From an uncultured Rhizobiaceae group bacterium (GTDB lineage: Bacteria > Pseudomonadota > Alphaproteobacteria > Rhizobiales > Rhizobiaceae), in NCBI GenBank assembly GCA_905480295.1, contig CAJQPW010000063.1, forward strand, positions 1 to 38,388: 38,388 nt of DNA, given 5' to 3'. Shown here piece after piece: positions 1 to 7,971 of this stretch; the stretch's first letter is position 1; every line of letters starts with the position of its first letter. The notes below the pieces were generated by a model, which did no database searches, was not told the origin of the DNA, and saw nothing but the letters and a program-made list of their open reading frames with translations. Made by a program: the position numbers and the translations under genes.

Positions 1-1141
1 TGGGCAGGGTAAGCGGCTCCTTCCCCCCCCAACTCATCTCCAGCAACGAGCCAAGCGCAGACTTGTCTGCACCCGATATGGTACCCGACCCCAGCAGGTC
101 TCCCGTATTCATTGCGCAACCGCTGCTCGTGTGGTGCGCCAATTGCTGGGCAGCGGAATAATACATTTCACGATAATTGGTCCGTGATATCACCGATTCT
201 TCCGCAGCTTCGGCAGGTCGGATCGCGACTTCCAGATCAATGTTATAGAGCAGCGGCTTTCGCTCTTCCAGATAGGGCAAGAGCGGGATCTCCCGCGGGG
301 GTGTGGATACCCGAAATGGTTCCAGCGCCGCCCGTGTGACCACCCACGGGCTGATGGACGTGGCAAAGGCCTTGGCCTGAAACGGACCAAGGGGTTGATA
401 TTCCCAGGCCTGAATGTCGCGCGCAGACCAGTCGTTGAGCAGGACATAACCGAAAATCATGGCATCGGCCTGATCAACCGAAACCGGTTGACCCATCGTG
501 CTTGGCTGACCGATCACCGCACCCATTTCCAATTCGATATCTAACCGTCTGCACGGGGCAAATATGGGCGCATCATATTGCGGGCTTTTCAATTGCCCCT
601 GAGGTCGCACAACATCGGTTCCGCTGACCACGACGGTTGAGGCACGGCCATTGTAAGCAATTGGAATGTGCAACCAGTTGGGTGACAGGGCATTCTCCTT
701 GCCCCGAAACATGGTCCCCACGTTTTCCGCATGGTGACGCCCCGAAAAAAAGTCCGTGTACTCTGCTACTTTAAACGGCAGATGCATCCGAACCGACGTC
801 ATTGCCGTCATGGCCTGTTCAATCACCGATCGCTGATCCGATCCGGTATCAATGCCATCAACCTGCAGCAGCGTGATCAATTGTTGTCGAACCCGATCCC
901 AGGCCACCTGACCCTGGGCCATGAATCCGTTCAAGCTGTCGGAGGAGAAGACATTTGCCGCCCCTCCATCCACCAGACCTGCCTTTTGCAACCGATCCAG
1001 GTCCAGGACGAAATCACCAATTGCGGTGCAGCACACGGGCTCCTGGCCCGCCGTTGAATACACACCGAAGGGCAGATTGTTGAGGGGAAAACCGCCGTCG
1101 GTTTTGTTGGCGCTTTCCACCCATGAAGTGATCAATGACAT
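1..1141 (-). CDS. fahA: Fumarylacetoacetase, partial (3' end outside window)
   Basis: It hydrolyses fumarylacetoacetate to fumarate and acetoacetate, the last step of tyrosine breakdown through homogentisate. I translated the minus strand from the ATG at 1139-1141 and found 380 uninterrupted codons running off the left edge. The family core is plain: YTDFFSGRHHAENVG (residues 128-142), whose D130 and H137 match the metal ligand and catalytic histidine of mouse/human FAH; the stretch MFRGKENAL; the metal-binding LDIELEMG; and NDWSARDIQAWEY. The family is about 420 residues, so only the C-terminal tenth is missing. An AGGA lies about 8 bases before the ATG. It sits 39 bp downstream of hmgA on the same strand, so the two are probably co-transcribed. 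Identification is secure from family knowledge; no frameshift seen. Confidence 0.95.
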   Translation of the reverse strand, partial: MSLITSWVESANKTDGGFPLNNLPFGVYSTAGQEPVCCTAIGDFVLDLDRLQKAGLVDGGAANVFSSDSLNGFMAQGQVAWDRVRQQLITLLQVDGIDTGSDQRSVIEQAMTAMTSVRMHLPFKVAEYTDFFSGRHHAENVGTMFRGKENALSPNWLHIPIAYNGRASTVVVSGTDVVRPQGQLKSPQYDAPIFAPCRRLDIELEMGAVIGQPSTMGQPVSVDQADAMIFGYVLLNDWSARDIQAWEYQPLGPFQAKAFATSISPWVVTRAALEPFRVSTPPREIPLLPYLEERKPLLYNIDLEVAIRPAEAAEESVISRTNYREMYYSAAQQLAHHTSSGCAMNTGDLLGSGTISGADKSALGSLLEMSWGGKEPLTLP

Positions 1142-1180
1142 TGAGTATTCCTGTTCTTTGCCGACGCTGAAGCCGCGCCG

Positions 1181-2518
1181 TTATTTCAATCCGGGCGTGC
1201 CGTCAAACTTGCGCTCCAGCCCAAGCCAGCAATCCATATAGTCATCCTGCAGCCCTTCAAGATTGGCCGCAAATTGCGTCAGTTGCTGGGGAAAGCGGGT
1301 TTCAAACATGAACGCCATCGTATTGTCGAGCTTGACCGGTTTGAGTTCGCCCTGGGAAGCCTTTTCGAAACCGGAAAAGTCCGGTCCGTGAGGCAGCATC
1401 AGATTGTGCAGGCTCATGCCGCCGGGCACAAAACCTTCTTCCTTGGCATCATACTGACCATAAATCAGGCCCATGAATTCACTCATGATGTTGCGGTGGT
1501 ACCAGGGGGGTCGGAACGTGTCTTCCCCAACCAGCCACCGGGGTGGAAAGATCACAAAATCCACATTGGCCGTCCCCTCTTCCCCTGACGGGGCTGTCAG
1601 GACGGTAAAAATTGACGGATCGGGATGGTCAAACAGAACCGAACCCACGGGGGAATAAGTGCGCAAATCATATTTATACGGTGCGTAGTTTCCATGCCAG
1701 GCCACCACGTCCAGTGGAGACTGAGAAATTTCAGTTCGGTGAAAACTCCCACACCATTTCACCGTCAACCTGCACGGATGTTCCTTGTCTTCATAGGCCG
1801 CGACCGGGGTTTTGAAGTCGCGGGGATTTGCAAGGCAATTTGCTCCAATCGGACCGCGATCGGGCAGTGTCAGCTTCGCGCCGTAATTTTCGCAAATGTA
1901 ACCCCGTGCCGCCGTGACTCCATCTCCCAAAGTTACCTTGAAAATCATCCCGCGCGGGATGACGCAGATTTCCGCCGGCTCAATTTCCATGATTCCCATT
2001 TCGGTGAATACAAGCAAACTGCCAACTTCCGGCACCAGCATCAGCTCGCCGTCTGCGTTAAAGAAATAGTCGTCCTCCATGTCTTTGTTGAACGCATAGA
2101 CATGGGCCGCGATCCCCGACTGGCCGAGGGCATCCCCCGCCGTTGTCATGGTGTTGATTCCATCGATGAAAGTGGTCGCGATCTCAGGCATGGCAACGGG
2201 AGACCAGCGTAATTGTCCCAGCGCGAGGCCATGTTTGACAATATGCGGTGCCGTTTTCCAATTCGGCAGCTCAATTTCCGAAAACCGGCCGGAATGGCGA
2301 ACACTGGGTCGAATACGGTACAGCCAGGACCTTTCATTTGTTCCCCGCGGCGCTGTGAAGGGGGAACCGGACAATTGCTCTGCATAAAGACCGTAATTAC
2401 ACCTCTGCGGGGAATTGCGCCCCGGCGGCAGGGCGCCAGGCAGGCTTTCGGTCTCAAAATCATTTCCAAAGCCGGGCATGTAAGCCAACCTGTTGGACCG
2501 ATTATCAGAACTGGACAT
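1181..2518 (-). CDS. hmgA: Homogentisate 1,2-dioxygenase
   Basis: This iron enzyme opens the ring of homogentisate with O2 to give maleylacetoacetate in the cytoplasm. At 445 residues it has normal family length. The C-terminal cupin-like domain carries the expected iron ligands: H341 in PPWYHRN, E347 in SEFMG and H377 in LPHGPD. H298 in [11 protein letters not shown] matches the active-site base. The N-terminus ([12 protein letters not shown]) is typical. The ATG at 2516-2518 is preceded by AAGGAGA, a strong ribosome binding site, about 6 bases away. It is the first gene of a leftward hmgA-fahA unit and is divergent from the MarR-type gene at 2585, with repeats in the 66-bp spacer. Regulation by that MarR protein is inferred from position. 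Confidence 0.97.
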   Translation of the reverse strand: MSSSDNRSNRLAYMPGFGNDFETESLPGALPPGRNSPQRCNYGLYAEQLSGSPFTAPRGTNERSWLYRIRPSVRHSGRFSEIELPNWKTAPHIVKHGLALGQLRWSPVAMPEIATTFIDGINTMTTAGDALGQSGIAAHVYAFNKDMEDDYFFNADGELMLVPEVGSLLVFTEMGIMEIEPAEICVIPRGMIFKVTLGDGVTAARGYICENYGAKLTLPDRGPIGANCLANPRDFKTPVAAYEDKEHPCRLTVKWCGSFHRTEISQSPLDVVAWHGNYAPYKYDLRTYSPVGSVLFDHPDPSIFTVLTAPSGEEGTANVDFVIFPPRWLVGEDTFRPPWYHRNIMSEFMGLIYGQYDAKEEGFVPGGMSLHNLMLPHGPDFSGFEKASQGELKPVKLDNTMAFMFETRFPQQLTQFAANLEGLQDDYMDCWLGLERKFDGTPGLK

Positions 2519-2542
2519 GGTTCTTTCTCCTTAAGCGCATGT

Positions 2543-2577
2543 TTGTTACATTTGTGACCATCTGTTTTGTAACCATC
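2543..2577. promoter_or_regulatory. Probable operator between hmgA and marR (direct repeats plus imperfect palindrome)
   Basis: Two 12-bp direct repeats differing at one base, TTTGTGACCATC (2551-2562) and TTTGTAACCATC (2566-2577), are spaced exactly 15 bp apart. The first overlaps an imperfect palindrome GTTACA-TT-TGTGAC (2545-2558, 5 of 6 arm bases pair). They fill most of the 66-bp spacer between two divergent starts, where MarR proteins commonly bind. Binding by the adjacent MarR protein is inference. Confidence 0.5.
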
Positions 2578-2584
2578 AAGCCCC

Positions 2585-3028
2585 ATGTCCGAATTCGAAT
2601 TTGATCTTGAAACATTTCTCCCATTTCGCCTGCACCAGGCGTCAGAGGCAGTCAGCCAATCCTTTCGCGCGGTGTATCGGGAAGAATATTCAATGACCCG
2701 TTCACTGTGGCGGGTTCTCGCCCATCTGGGACAATATGGTGCGATGACCGCAACGGAAATTAGTGCCTCGGCCGGTCTGCACAAAACCAAAGTGTCCAGA
2801 GCCGTTCAAGATTTGCAGAATCGCCGCTGGTTGAGCAAACAGGCCGATGAAACTGATCGTCGGGTACAGATCCTGAATCTGACAAAAGCCGGGCGCTTAA
2901 CCTATCAACGTCTCGGCAAACTCGCACAGGCCTATAATCGACAGATGGCACAAAAACTCGGCCAGCATGATTTCGACACAGCGCTTTCCCTGACCCAATC
3001 TCTGCGCAAAGCCGCAGCGGACAAATAG
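2585..3028 (+). CDS. MarR-family transcriptional regulator (probable homogentisate pathway regulator)
   Basis: A 147-residue winged-helix regulator, the usual length for MarR. The recognition region TEISASAGLHKTKVSRAVQDL (about residues 57-77) is followed by the wing with the family hallmark DETDRRVQILNLT (about 88-100); flanking helices form the dimer interface. It is divergent from hmgA with 66 bp between starts, which suggests it controls hmgA-fahA and itself, with a pathway intermediate as likely ligand. The ATG at 2585 lacks a clear Shine-Dalgarno sequence (CATCAAGCCCC precedes it), so the message may be leaderless or weakly translated. The family is certain; target and ligand are inferred. 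Confidence 0.85.
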   Translation: MSEFEFDLETFLPFRLHQASEAVSQSFRAVYREEYSMTRSLWRVLAHLGQYGAMTATEISASAGLHKTKVSRAVQDLQNRRWLSKQADETDRRVQILNLTKAGRLTYQRLGKLAQAYNRQMAQKLGQHDFDTALSLTQSLRKAAADK

Positions 3029-3034
3029 ACGTTC

Positions 3035-3511
3035 TCAGACTGCAGACGTGCTGACCGGCAATGCAGTTGTCGATTTTATCGTGTCCAGCACAATGGCGGT
3101 TTTGACGTTCTGCACCGCCTCATGGGGCAGCAGCACCGTATTGATAAATGTCGACAGAGCCTTCAGGTCCGGTGTCACCACCTTGATTGAATAGTCCATT
3201 TCACCGGTCAGTGAGAATGCCTCCTGAACATTTTCCAATCCCGACAGCAAAGCGCTCAGCCGTTCAGCGTTGTCATCATTGTGACGCGCCAGCGTTACAG
3301 AGATGATGCTGGTTAAGGCAACACCAATCTTTTCCGGGTCGATCAGAGCCGTGTAACCGCGGATAACACCCGCCTCCTCCAACGCCATGCGCCGACGCGA
3401 ACACTGGGACGCTGACAATCCAACAATCTCTCCCAAGTCGCTGTTGGTGAGTCGACCATCCTGTTGCAGAGCATGAACGATCTTCCGGTCAAAATTATCC
3501 AAATTATCCAT
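3035..3511 (-). CDS. Lrp/AsnC-family transcriptional regulator
   Basis: A 158-residue Lrp/AsnC protein. The N-terminal helix-turn-helix is seen in FDRKIVHALQQDGR followed by LTNSDLGEIVGLSASQCSRR (about residues 8-41), and a RAM-type effector-binding domain covers about 65-145 with FSLTGEMDYSIKVV. Such proteins sense amino acids and often control a divergent catabolic gene. It starts 129 bp from hppD on the opposite strand, and a 28-bp inverted repeat lies between them, so control of hppD and of itself is likely. Its 3' end is 6 bp from the 3' end of the convergent marR gene. Phenylalanine, tyrosine or a keto acid as effector is an inference. Confidence 0.88.
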   Translation of the reverse strand: MDNLDNFDRKIVHALQQDGRLTNSDLGEIVGLSASQCSRRRMALEEAGVIRGYTALIDPEKIGVALTSIISVTLARHNDDNAERLSALLSGLENVQEAFSLTGEMDYSIKVVTPDLKALSTFINTVLLPHEAVQNVKTAIVLDTIKSTTALPVSTSAV

Positions 3512-3545
3512 ACTTATTGTCTTTTTACCAAATCATGCACGACTC

Positions 3546-3573
3546 ATGTGAAATATGACAAAATATTACACAT
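3546..3573. promoter_or_regulatory. 28-bp inverted repeat, probable Lrp-type operator
   Basis: Arms ATGTGAAATAT (3546-3556) and ATATTACACAT (3563-3573) pair at 10 of 11 positions around a 6-base spacer, GACAAA. The centre is AT-rich, as in Lrp/AsnC sites. On the minus strand a possible lrp promoter overlaps it: -35 TTGCAA (3575-3580), a 17-base spacer, -10 CATATT (3552-3557). That arrangement would permit autoregulation. Binding is inferred. Confidence 0.6.
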
Positions 3574-3640
3574 TTTGCAAGGAACGTGCGTGGCAAAACG
3601 CCTATATTGGGAGCAGAAAAATCCTGTTGGAGAAATTGAT

Positions 3641-4765
3641 ATGGGTCCGTTCCCGCACCACGCCGCAAAAGCAGTCATCTCGAGCGACAACCCGGTTGGC
3701 ACGGATGGTTTTGAATTTGTTGAATTTGCCCATAGCGATCCGCAGGTTCTGACCGCATTATTCAGCCAGATGGGCTATGTGGAAGTGGCGCGGCATCGCA
3801 GCAAATCGATTTCTGTGTGGCGTCAGGGGGATATCAACTATCTGGTCAACAATGAGCCAGGATCCCACGGCCAGCGGTTTGTTGACGAACACGGCCCCTG
3901 CGCACCCTCCATGGCATGGCGCGTGGTTGACGCTCAACACGCCTTTGATCACGCCGTTGCCCGTGGCGCCGAACCTTATCTGGCAGATGATAAGGCAATC
4001 GATGTGCCGGCCATTGTTGGTATTGGCGGATCTCTTCTCTATTTCGTCGACCAATACGGTGATGATGGTTCTGTTTATGACCGTGAATTCGAGTGGATCG
4101 GCGATCGCGATCCAAAACCCGAGGGCATCGGCTTCTATTACCTCGATCACCTCACCCATAACGTCTATCGCGGCAATATGGACACATGGTGGCACTTCTA
4201 TCGTGACCTGTTCGGATTCACGCAAATTCATTTCTTCGATATTGAGGGCAAGCTGACGGGTTTGATTAGCCGGGCCATCACCTCCCCCTGTGGCAAAATC
4301 CGTATTCCACTAAACGAAAGCACTGACGACAAAAGTCAGATTGAGGCCTATCTGCACAAGTACAAAGGGGAAGGCATTCAGCACATCGCAGTCGGCACAG
4401 ACGCGCTTTATGATGCCACCGACCAGCTTGACGAAAATGGGTTGAAGTTCATGCCTGGTCCGCCGAAGGCTTACTATGATCTGAGCACCGCACGGGTAAG
4501 CGGGCATACCGAACCACTGGACCGCATGCGCAGGCATGGCATTTTGATCGATGGTGAGGGCGTGATCGACGATATCAACGGCGACCGCATGACCCGGATA
4601 CTACTTCAGATCTTCTCCAAAACCGTCATCGGCCCAATCTTCTTCGAATTCATCCAGCGCAAGGGTGATGAAGGATTTGGTGAAGGCAATTTCCGAGCTC
4701 TGTTTGAGAGTATCGAGGAAGAGCAAATTCGCAGTGGTGAATTGCAACAGGACGATGCAGCCTGA
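3641..4765 (+). CDS. hppD: 4-Hydroxyphenylpyruvate dioxygenase
   Basis: It converts 4-hydroxyphenylpyruvate to homogentisate with O2, using non-haem iron. The open frame extends upstream to 3464, but that extension overlaps the lrp gene and the inverted repeat; the ATG at 3641, with GGAG about 8 bases before it, gives 374 residues, the usual size. Two VOC-type halves are visible. The C-terminal half carries the 2-His-1-Glu iron ligands: H170 in LDHLTHNV, H248 in GIQHIAVGT and E336 in FFEFIQRKGD. The C-terminal stretch FGEGNFRALFESIE is a family hallmark. It supplies the substrate for hmgA on the other side of the two regulators. Transcription converges on znuA with 33 bp between genes. Confidence 0.97.
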   Translation: MGPFPHHAAKAVISSDNPVGTDGFEFVEFAHSDPQVLTALFSQMGYVEVARHRSKSISVWRQGDINYLVNNEPGSHGQRFVDEHGPCAPSMAWRVVDAQHAFDHAVARGAEPYLADDKAIDVPAIVGIGGSLLYFVDQYGDDGSVYDREFEWIGDRDPKPEGIGFYYLDHLTHNVYRGNMDTWWHFYRDLFGFTQIHFFDIEGKLTGLISRAITSPCGKIRIPLNESTDDKSQIEAYLHKYKGEGIQHIAVGTDALYDATDQLDENGLKFMPGPPKAYYDLSTARVSGHTEPLDRMRRHGILIDGEGVIDDINGDRMTRILLQIFSKTVIGPIFFEFIQRKGDEGFGEGNFRALFESIEEEQIRSGELQQDDAA

Positions 4766-4798
4766 CCGAACGGCCAGTTCCGTCGTCTGTCCTCGCCC

Positions 4799-5731
4799 TC
4801 AAGACCCCCGGAAGCAGTTGGTCATGGTCTGTCCCAATTGCCGCAGCAATTGAAAATAGAGTTGCGGTCCGGCATCCAGATTCTGACCGATCGGGTCGAG
4901 AATGCCTACATTCAGTTCGGCGCTTTCCGCTGCAACCTGCATGTATCGCGGATCAAACTGCGGTTCAGAAAACACACACGTTACCCCACTTTCACTGATC
5001 AGGTTTTGCATCTTGCGCAACCGCTTTGCGCTGGGGCTGACTTCAACATTTACAGTCAGAGTACCAGTAGCCTGCAGTCCGAAACGGTGCTCAAAATGGG
5101 CATAGGCATCGTGAAACACGATGAAGCGGCTGGTGGAATAAGGCTGCATAGCCACCTGCAATTCGCCGGTAAGCGCCGTCAGATCGACAACCAACTTGTT
5201 GGCGTTTTCACGATAGAGCTCCGCATTTTGTGGATCGCGCTGAGCAAGCTCAGCCTGCATCTGCCGAACCATTGCAACGGCATTTTCCGGGTCGAGCCAT
5301 ATGTGTGGATCGTGGTCTTCTGGCCCATGGTCATGATGATCCTCTTCTTCATGATGATGTTCCTCACCAAGATCGAGATCGCGATAGTCGATTTGATGAA
5401 CACCGTCAGCTTCAAGCAGTTCGACAGACTTTGCCCCTGAGGCAATTGCTGCCATGGGCTTTTGCAGAAATGTTTCCAGACCGGGTCCGATCCAGAACAC
5501 GAGATCAGCGGATTGAAGTTGTCGCGCCTGGGATGGACGGAGACTGTAGGTATGAGGAGAACCGCTCCGGCTCAACAGCAGATCGGGTGTAGAAACCCCG
5601 GCCATAATCGAGGTCAAAAGGGAGTGGATTGGCTTGATGGAGGCGATGACACGAAATTCAGCATGGGCTGAACCGATGCCGGTCAATACAATCGCAAAGG
5701 CAAACAAAAAACTGCGGACGAAGAAAAACAT
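4799..5731 (-). CDS. znuA: Zinc ABC transporter, periplasmic zinc-binding protein
   Basis: The substrate-binding part of the ZnuABC zinc importer. I start at the ATG at 5729-5731 because it is directly followed by a signal peptide (FVRSFLFAFAIVLT, cleavage after SAHA at about residue 23-24); the open frame continues 36 codons further upstream but would bury the signal peptide and the Zur box. Predicted zinc ligands are H60 (SPHTYSLRPS), H143 (DPHIWLDP), H207 (FHDAYAHFE) and D279 (ILDPIG). A flexible histidine/acid-rich loop lies at about 124-140. Two cysteines (C252, C306) could form the C-terminal disulfide known in ZnuA. It is divergent from znuC across 100 bp. A weak AGGTG precedes the start. 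Length 310, normal. Confidence 0.95.
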   Translation of the reverse strand: MFFFVRSFLFAFAIVLTGIGSAHAEFRVIASIKPIHSLLTSIMAGVSTPDLLLSRSGSPHTYSLRPSQARQLQSADLVFWIGPGLETFLQKPMAAIASGAKSVELLEADGVHQIDYRDLDLGEEHHHEEEDHHDHGPEDHDPHIWLDPENAVAMVRQMQAELAQRDPQNAELYRENANKLVVDLTALTGELQVAMQPYSTSRFIVFHDAYAHFEHRFGLQATGTLTVNVEVSPSAKRLRKMQNLISESGVTCVFSEPQFDPRYMQVAAESAELNVGILDPIGQNLDAGPQLYFQLLRQLGQTMTNCFRGS

Positions 5732-5770
5732 GGTGATGGCGCACCTGGGTTGAAACACGACAAACCATCT

Positions 5771-5785
5771 TGTAATGATATAACA
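5771..5785. promoter_or_regulatory. Probable Zur box
   Basis: TGTAATG-A-TATAACA is an imperfect palindrome (5 of 7 arm positions pair) close to the alphaproteobacterial Zur pattern TGTTATA-N-TATAACA. It lies 40 bp before the znuA start and 47 bp before the znuC start, so one dimer could repress both. Zur itself is encoded in the znuC operon. Binding is inferred from family knowledge. Confidence 0.65.
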
Positions 5786-5831
5786 TGCCGGAATCAAGAT
5801 CACTTCGATCCACCGGAGACTTGGAGTTGAC

Positions 5832-6695
5832 TTGACCACCCCTGCCCTTGTTCAACTGGAAAATGCGGGACTGCAGCGAAACGACCATTGGTTGGTTCGC
5901 GGTGTTTCATTTTCTGTGCCGCAAAAGAAAATTGTCACGCTGATCGGCCCGAATGGATCAGGCAAATCGACAACGGCGAAACTCGCTTTGGGATTGATGC
6001 CGACCACGGAAGGTCATGCTCAAAGGCGGCCGGACCTGCGCGTGGGTTACGTTCCGCAAAAATTGAACATCGACTGGACATTTCCCCTGACCGTTGACCG
6101 TTTCCTGCATCTCACCGGACGCATTTCCCGCCGTGAAGCAGACCGCGCACTGGATCTTGTCGGCATGAGCAAGGGACGGGACTGGGAAATGAATGATCTT
6201 TCTGGTGGCGAATTCCAACGGGTTCTCATGGCCCGTGCAATCGCCCGTGATCCCAATCTTCTCGTGCTCGATGAACCGGTACAGGGGGTCGATTACAATG
6301 GTGAAATTGATCTCTACGAGTTGATTGTCTCGATCCGCGACACACTCGGCTGTGGCGTGCTATTGATCTCCCATGACCTGCATCTGGTAATGGCTGCCAC
6401 CGATCTGGTGGTGTGTCTGAACGGTCATATGTGTTGCCACGGCACCCCCTCGGCCGTTGCCGAAAGCGAAGAATACAGATCCTTGTTTGGCGCGCGTTCC
6501 CGCGTTGGACTTGCCCGGTATGAGCACCATCACGATCATACCCACCTGCCGGATGGACGTGTACAACATGCCGACGGGTCTGTAACCGATCACTGCCATC
6601 CCGACGACGGTCATCACCATCATGGAGATCATTCAGACCACCAAGAAGGTGTGAAAAACTCAGGCTCCGGGGAAAGGGTGAGCAATGTTGGATGA
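5832..6695 (+). CDS. znuC: Zinc ABC transporter ATP-binding protein with His-rich tail
   Basis: The cytoplasmic ATPase of ZnuABC. The order of motifs is Walker A GPNGSGKST (39-47), signature LSGGEFQR (123-130), Walker B LLVLDEP (143-149) and the H-loop histidine in LLISHDLH. The start is TTG at 5832, with GGAG 5 bases upstream (5823-5826); the frame has no better start. Residues about 231-271 form a tail very rich in His and Asp (for example HCHPDDGHHHHGDHSDH) that probably binds zinc; similar tails occur in ZnuC of other Hyphomicrobiales. The gene overlaps znuB by 11 bp. Identification is secure; the tail's role as a zinc store or sensor is inference. Confidence 0.95.
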   Translation: MTTPALVQLENAGLQRNDHWLVRGVSFSVPQKKIVTLIGPNGSGKSTTAKLALGLMPTTEGHAQRRPDLRVGYVPQKLNIDWTFPLTVDRFLHLTGRISRREADRALDLVGMSKGRDWEMNDLSGGEFQRVLMARAIARDPNLLVLDEPVQGVDYNGEIDLYELIVSIRDTLGCGVLLISHDLHLVMAATDLVVCLNGHMCCHGTPSAVAESEEYRSLFGARSRVGLARYEHHHDHTHLPDGRVQHADGSVTDHCHPDDGHHHHGDHSDHQEGVKNSGSGERVSNVG

Positions 6696-7506
6696 CTTTT
6701 TTGTCCGCGCTCTGCTCGCCGGAATCGGTGTGGCATTGATAACCGGCCCACTGGGCTGTTTCGTTGTTTGGCGGCGCATGGCTTATTTCGGCGACTCTCT
6801 TTCCCATGCAGCCCTGTTGGGTGTGGCAATGGGTATCCTGTTTGAAATCAACCTCACCGTCGCCGTGCTTGCAGTCTGCATCCTGGTCTCCGGCATATTA
6901 TTGTTTCTGCAACGCAGATCAAACATTTCATCCGACGCATTGCTCGGCATTTTTTCCCATGGCGCACTTGCGCTGGGGCTTGTATCTCTGGCGATGATGG
7001 CCTGGGTACGGATGGATCTGATGGCGCTGTTGTTTGGTGACATTTTGGCCGTGTCAAAGACCAACCTCGCGGTCACTTACGGGGGAGGTATTGTCATTCT
7101 GGCCGTATTGGCGAGCATCTGGCGGCCGCTGTTTGCCGCAACAGTCAGCCCCGACCTTGCTGCTGCCGAAGGACAAAACCCACAGCGTGTAAACATCATT
7201 TTCACCCTGCTCACAGCAGCCGTGATCGCCCTGTCGGTAAAAATCGTCGGCGTGCTGTTGATTACCGCCATGCTGATCATACCGGCGGCGACCGCGCGAC
7301 GACTGACACGAACACCAGAGACAATGGCAATTGCTGCAGCCATCATCGGCATCATATCGGTGACAGCCGGTTTGTTTGGATCGCTGGAATTGGACACACC
7401 ATCGGGCCCAACGATTGTGGTTGCAGCGGTTGTTTTGTTCGCCCTCAGCCAAACCCCACTTGTGCACAAGCAAAAGCCGAACAGGTCCGGGCAAAAGGAG
7501 TATTAA
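6685..7506 (+). CDS. znuB: Zinc ABC transporter permease
   Basis: An ABC-3 family membrane protein of 273 residues with about eight hydrophobic segments, which forms the zinc channel with ZnuC. Family features include the N-terminal DDFFVRALLAGIGVALITGP, the stretch RMAYFGDSLSHAALLGVA, and VGVLLITAMLIIPAATAR near residue 195. The ATG at 6685 lies inside the end of znuC, preceded by AAAGGGTGAG, so translation is probably coupled. Its TAA is followed immediately by the zur ATG. Confidence 0.95.
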   Translation: MLDDFFVRALLAGIGVALITGPLGCFVVWRRMAYFGDSLSHAALLGVAMGILFEINLTVAVLAVCILVSGILLFLQRRSNISSDALLGIFSHGALALGLVSLAMMAWVRMDLMALLFGDILAVSKTNLAVTYGGGIVILAVLASIWRPLFAATVSPDLAAAEGQNPQRVNIIFTLLTAAVIALSVKIVGVLLITAMLIIPAATARRLTRTPETMAIAAAIIGIISVTAGLFGSLELDTPSGPTIVVAAVVLFALSQTPLVHKQKPNRSGQKEY

Positions 7507-7929
7507 ATGACGCCGCATCACCACCCATCGGCAGGCCAGCTGACGAAGAATCAATCGCTGGTTTTGGAAACCCTGAGTGAAGCCAATATTCCGCTCAGCG
7601 CCTATACCATTCTCGATAATTTGCGGTCCCATGGATTGCGGGCACCTCTGCAGGTGTATCGTGCGCTCGAAAAGCTGATACTCGCCGGTCATGTGCACAG
7701 GCTGGAAAGTCTCAATTCTTTCGTCGCCTGCCAGCATTCAAACTGCGACCAGAACAAGACCGTTGCTTTCACCATTTGCAACAGTTGCGATCATGTAAAT
7801 GAAGTTTCCGACCCTGAATTGTCCTCGCGCCTGAACAATCTGGCGGATGGGCATAGTTTTCAGCTGCAGCATTCGGTTGTTGAACTGAGGGGAGTTTGCC
7901 AGGACTGCACGGTGCCCCGCACGGCCTAA
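7507..7929 (+). CDS. zur: Zinc uptake regulator, Fur family
   Basis: A 140-residue Fur-family repressor that binds DNA when loaded with zinc. An N-terminal winged helix (LTKNQSLVLETLSEANIPLS, then YRALEKLILAGHVHRLES) is followed by the dimerisation domain. Structural zinc cysteine pairs C91-x-x-C94 (CNSC) and C131-x-x-C134 (CQDC) and the FVAC segment are typical of Zur rather than Fur or PerR. The ATG follows the znuB stop without a gap (TAAATG), so it belongs to the znuCB operon and would be autoregulated through the box at 5771. It lacks a long C-terminal His tail. Zur specificity rests strongly on context. Confidence 0.93.
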   Translation: MTPHHHPSAGQLTKNQSLVLETLSEANIPLSAYTILDNLRSHGLRAPLQVYRALEKLILAGHVHRLESLNSFVACQHSNCDQNKTVAFTICNSCDHVNEVSDPELSSRLNNLADGHSFQLQHSVVELRGVCQDCTVPRTA

Positions 7930-7971
7930 CCGCACACAGCTTTGGTGGCATCGGATAACAGAAGCAAAGTG

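Noticed and set aside
3464..3640. N-terminal extension of hppD
   Set aside because: It would overlap lrp and read through the 28-bp inverted repeat; the ATG at 3641 has a good ribosome binding site and family length.
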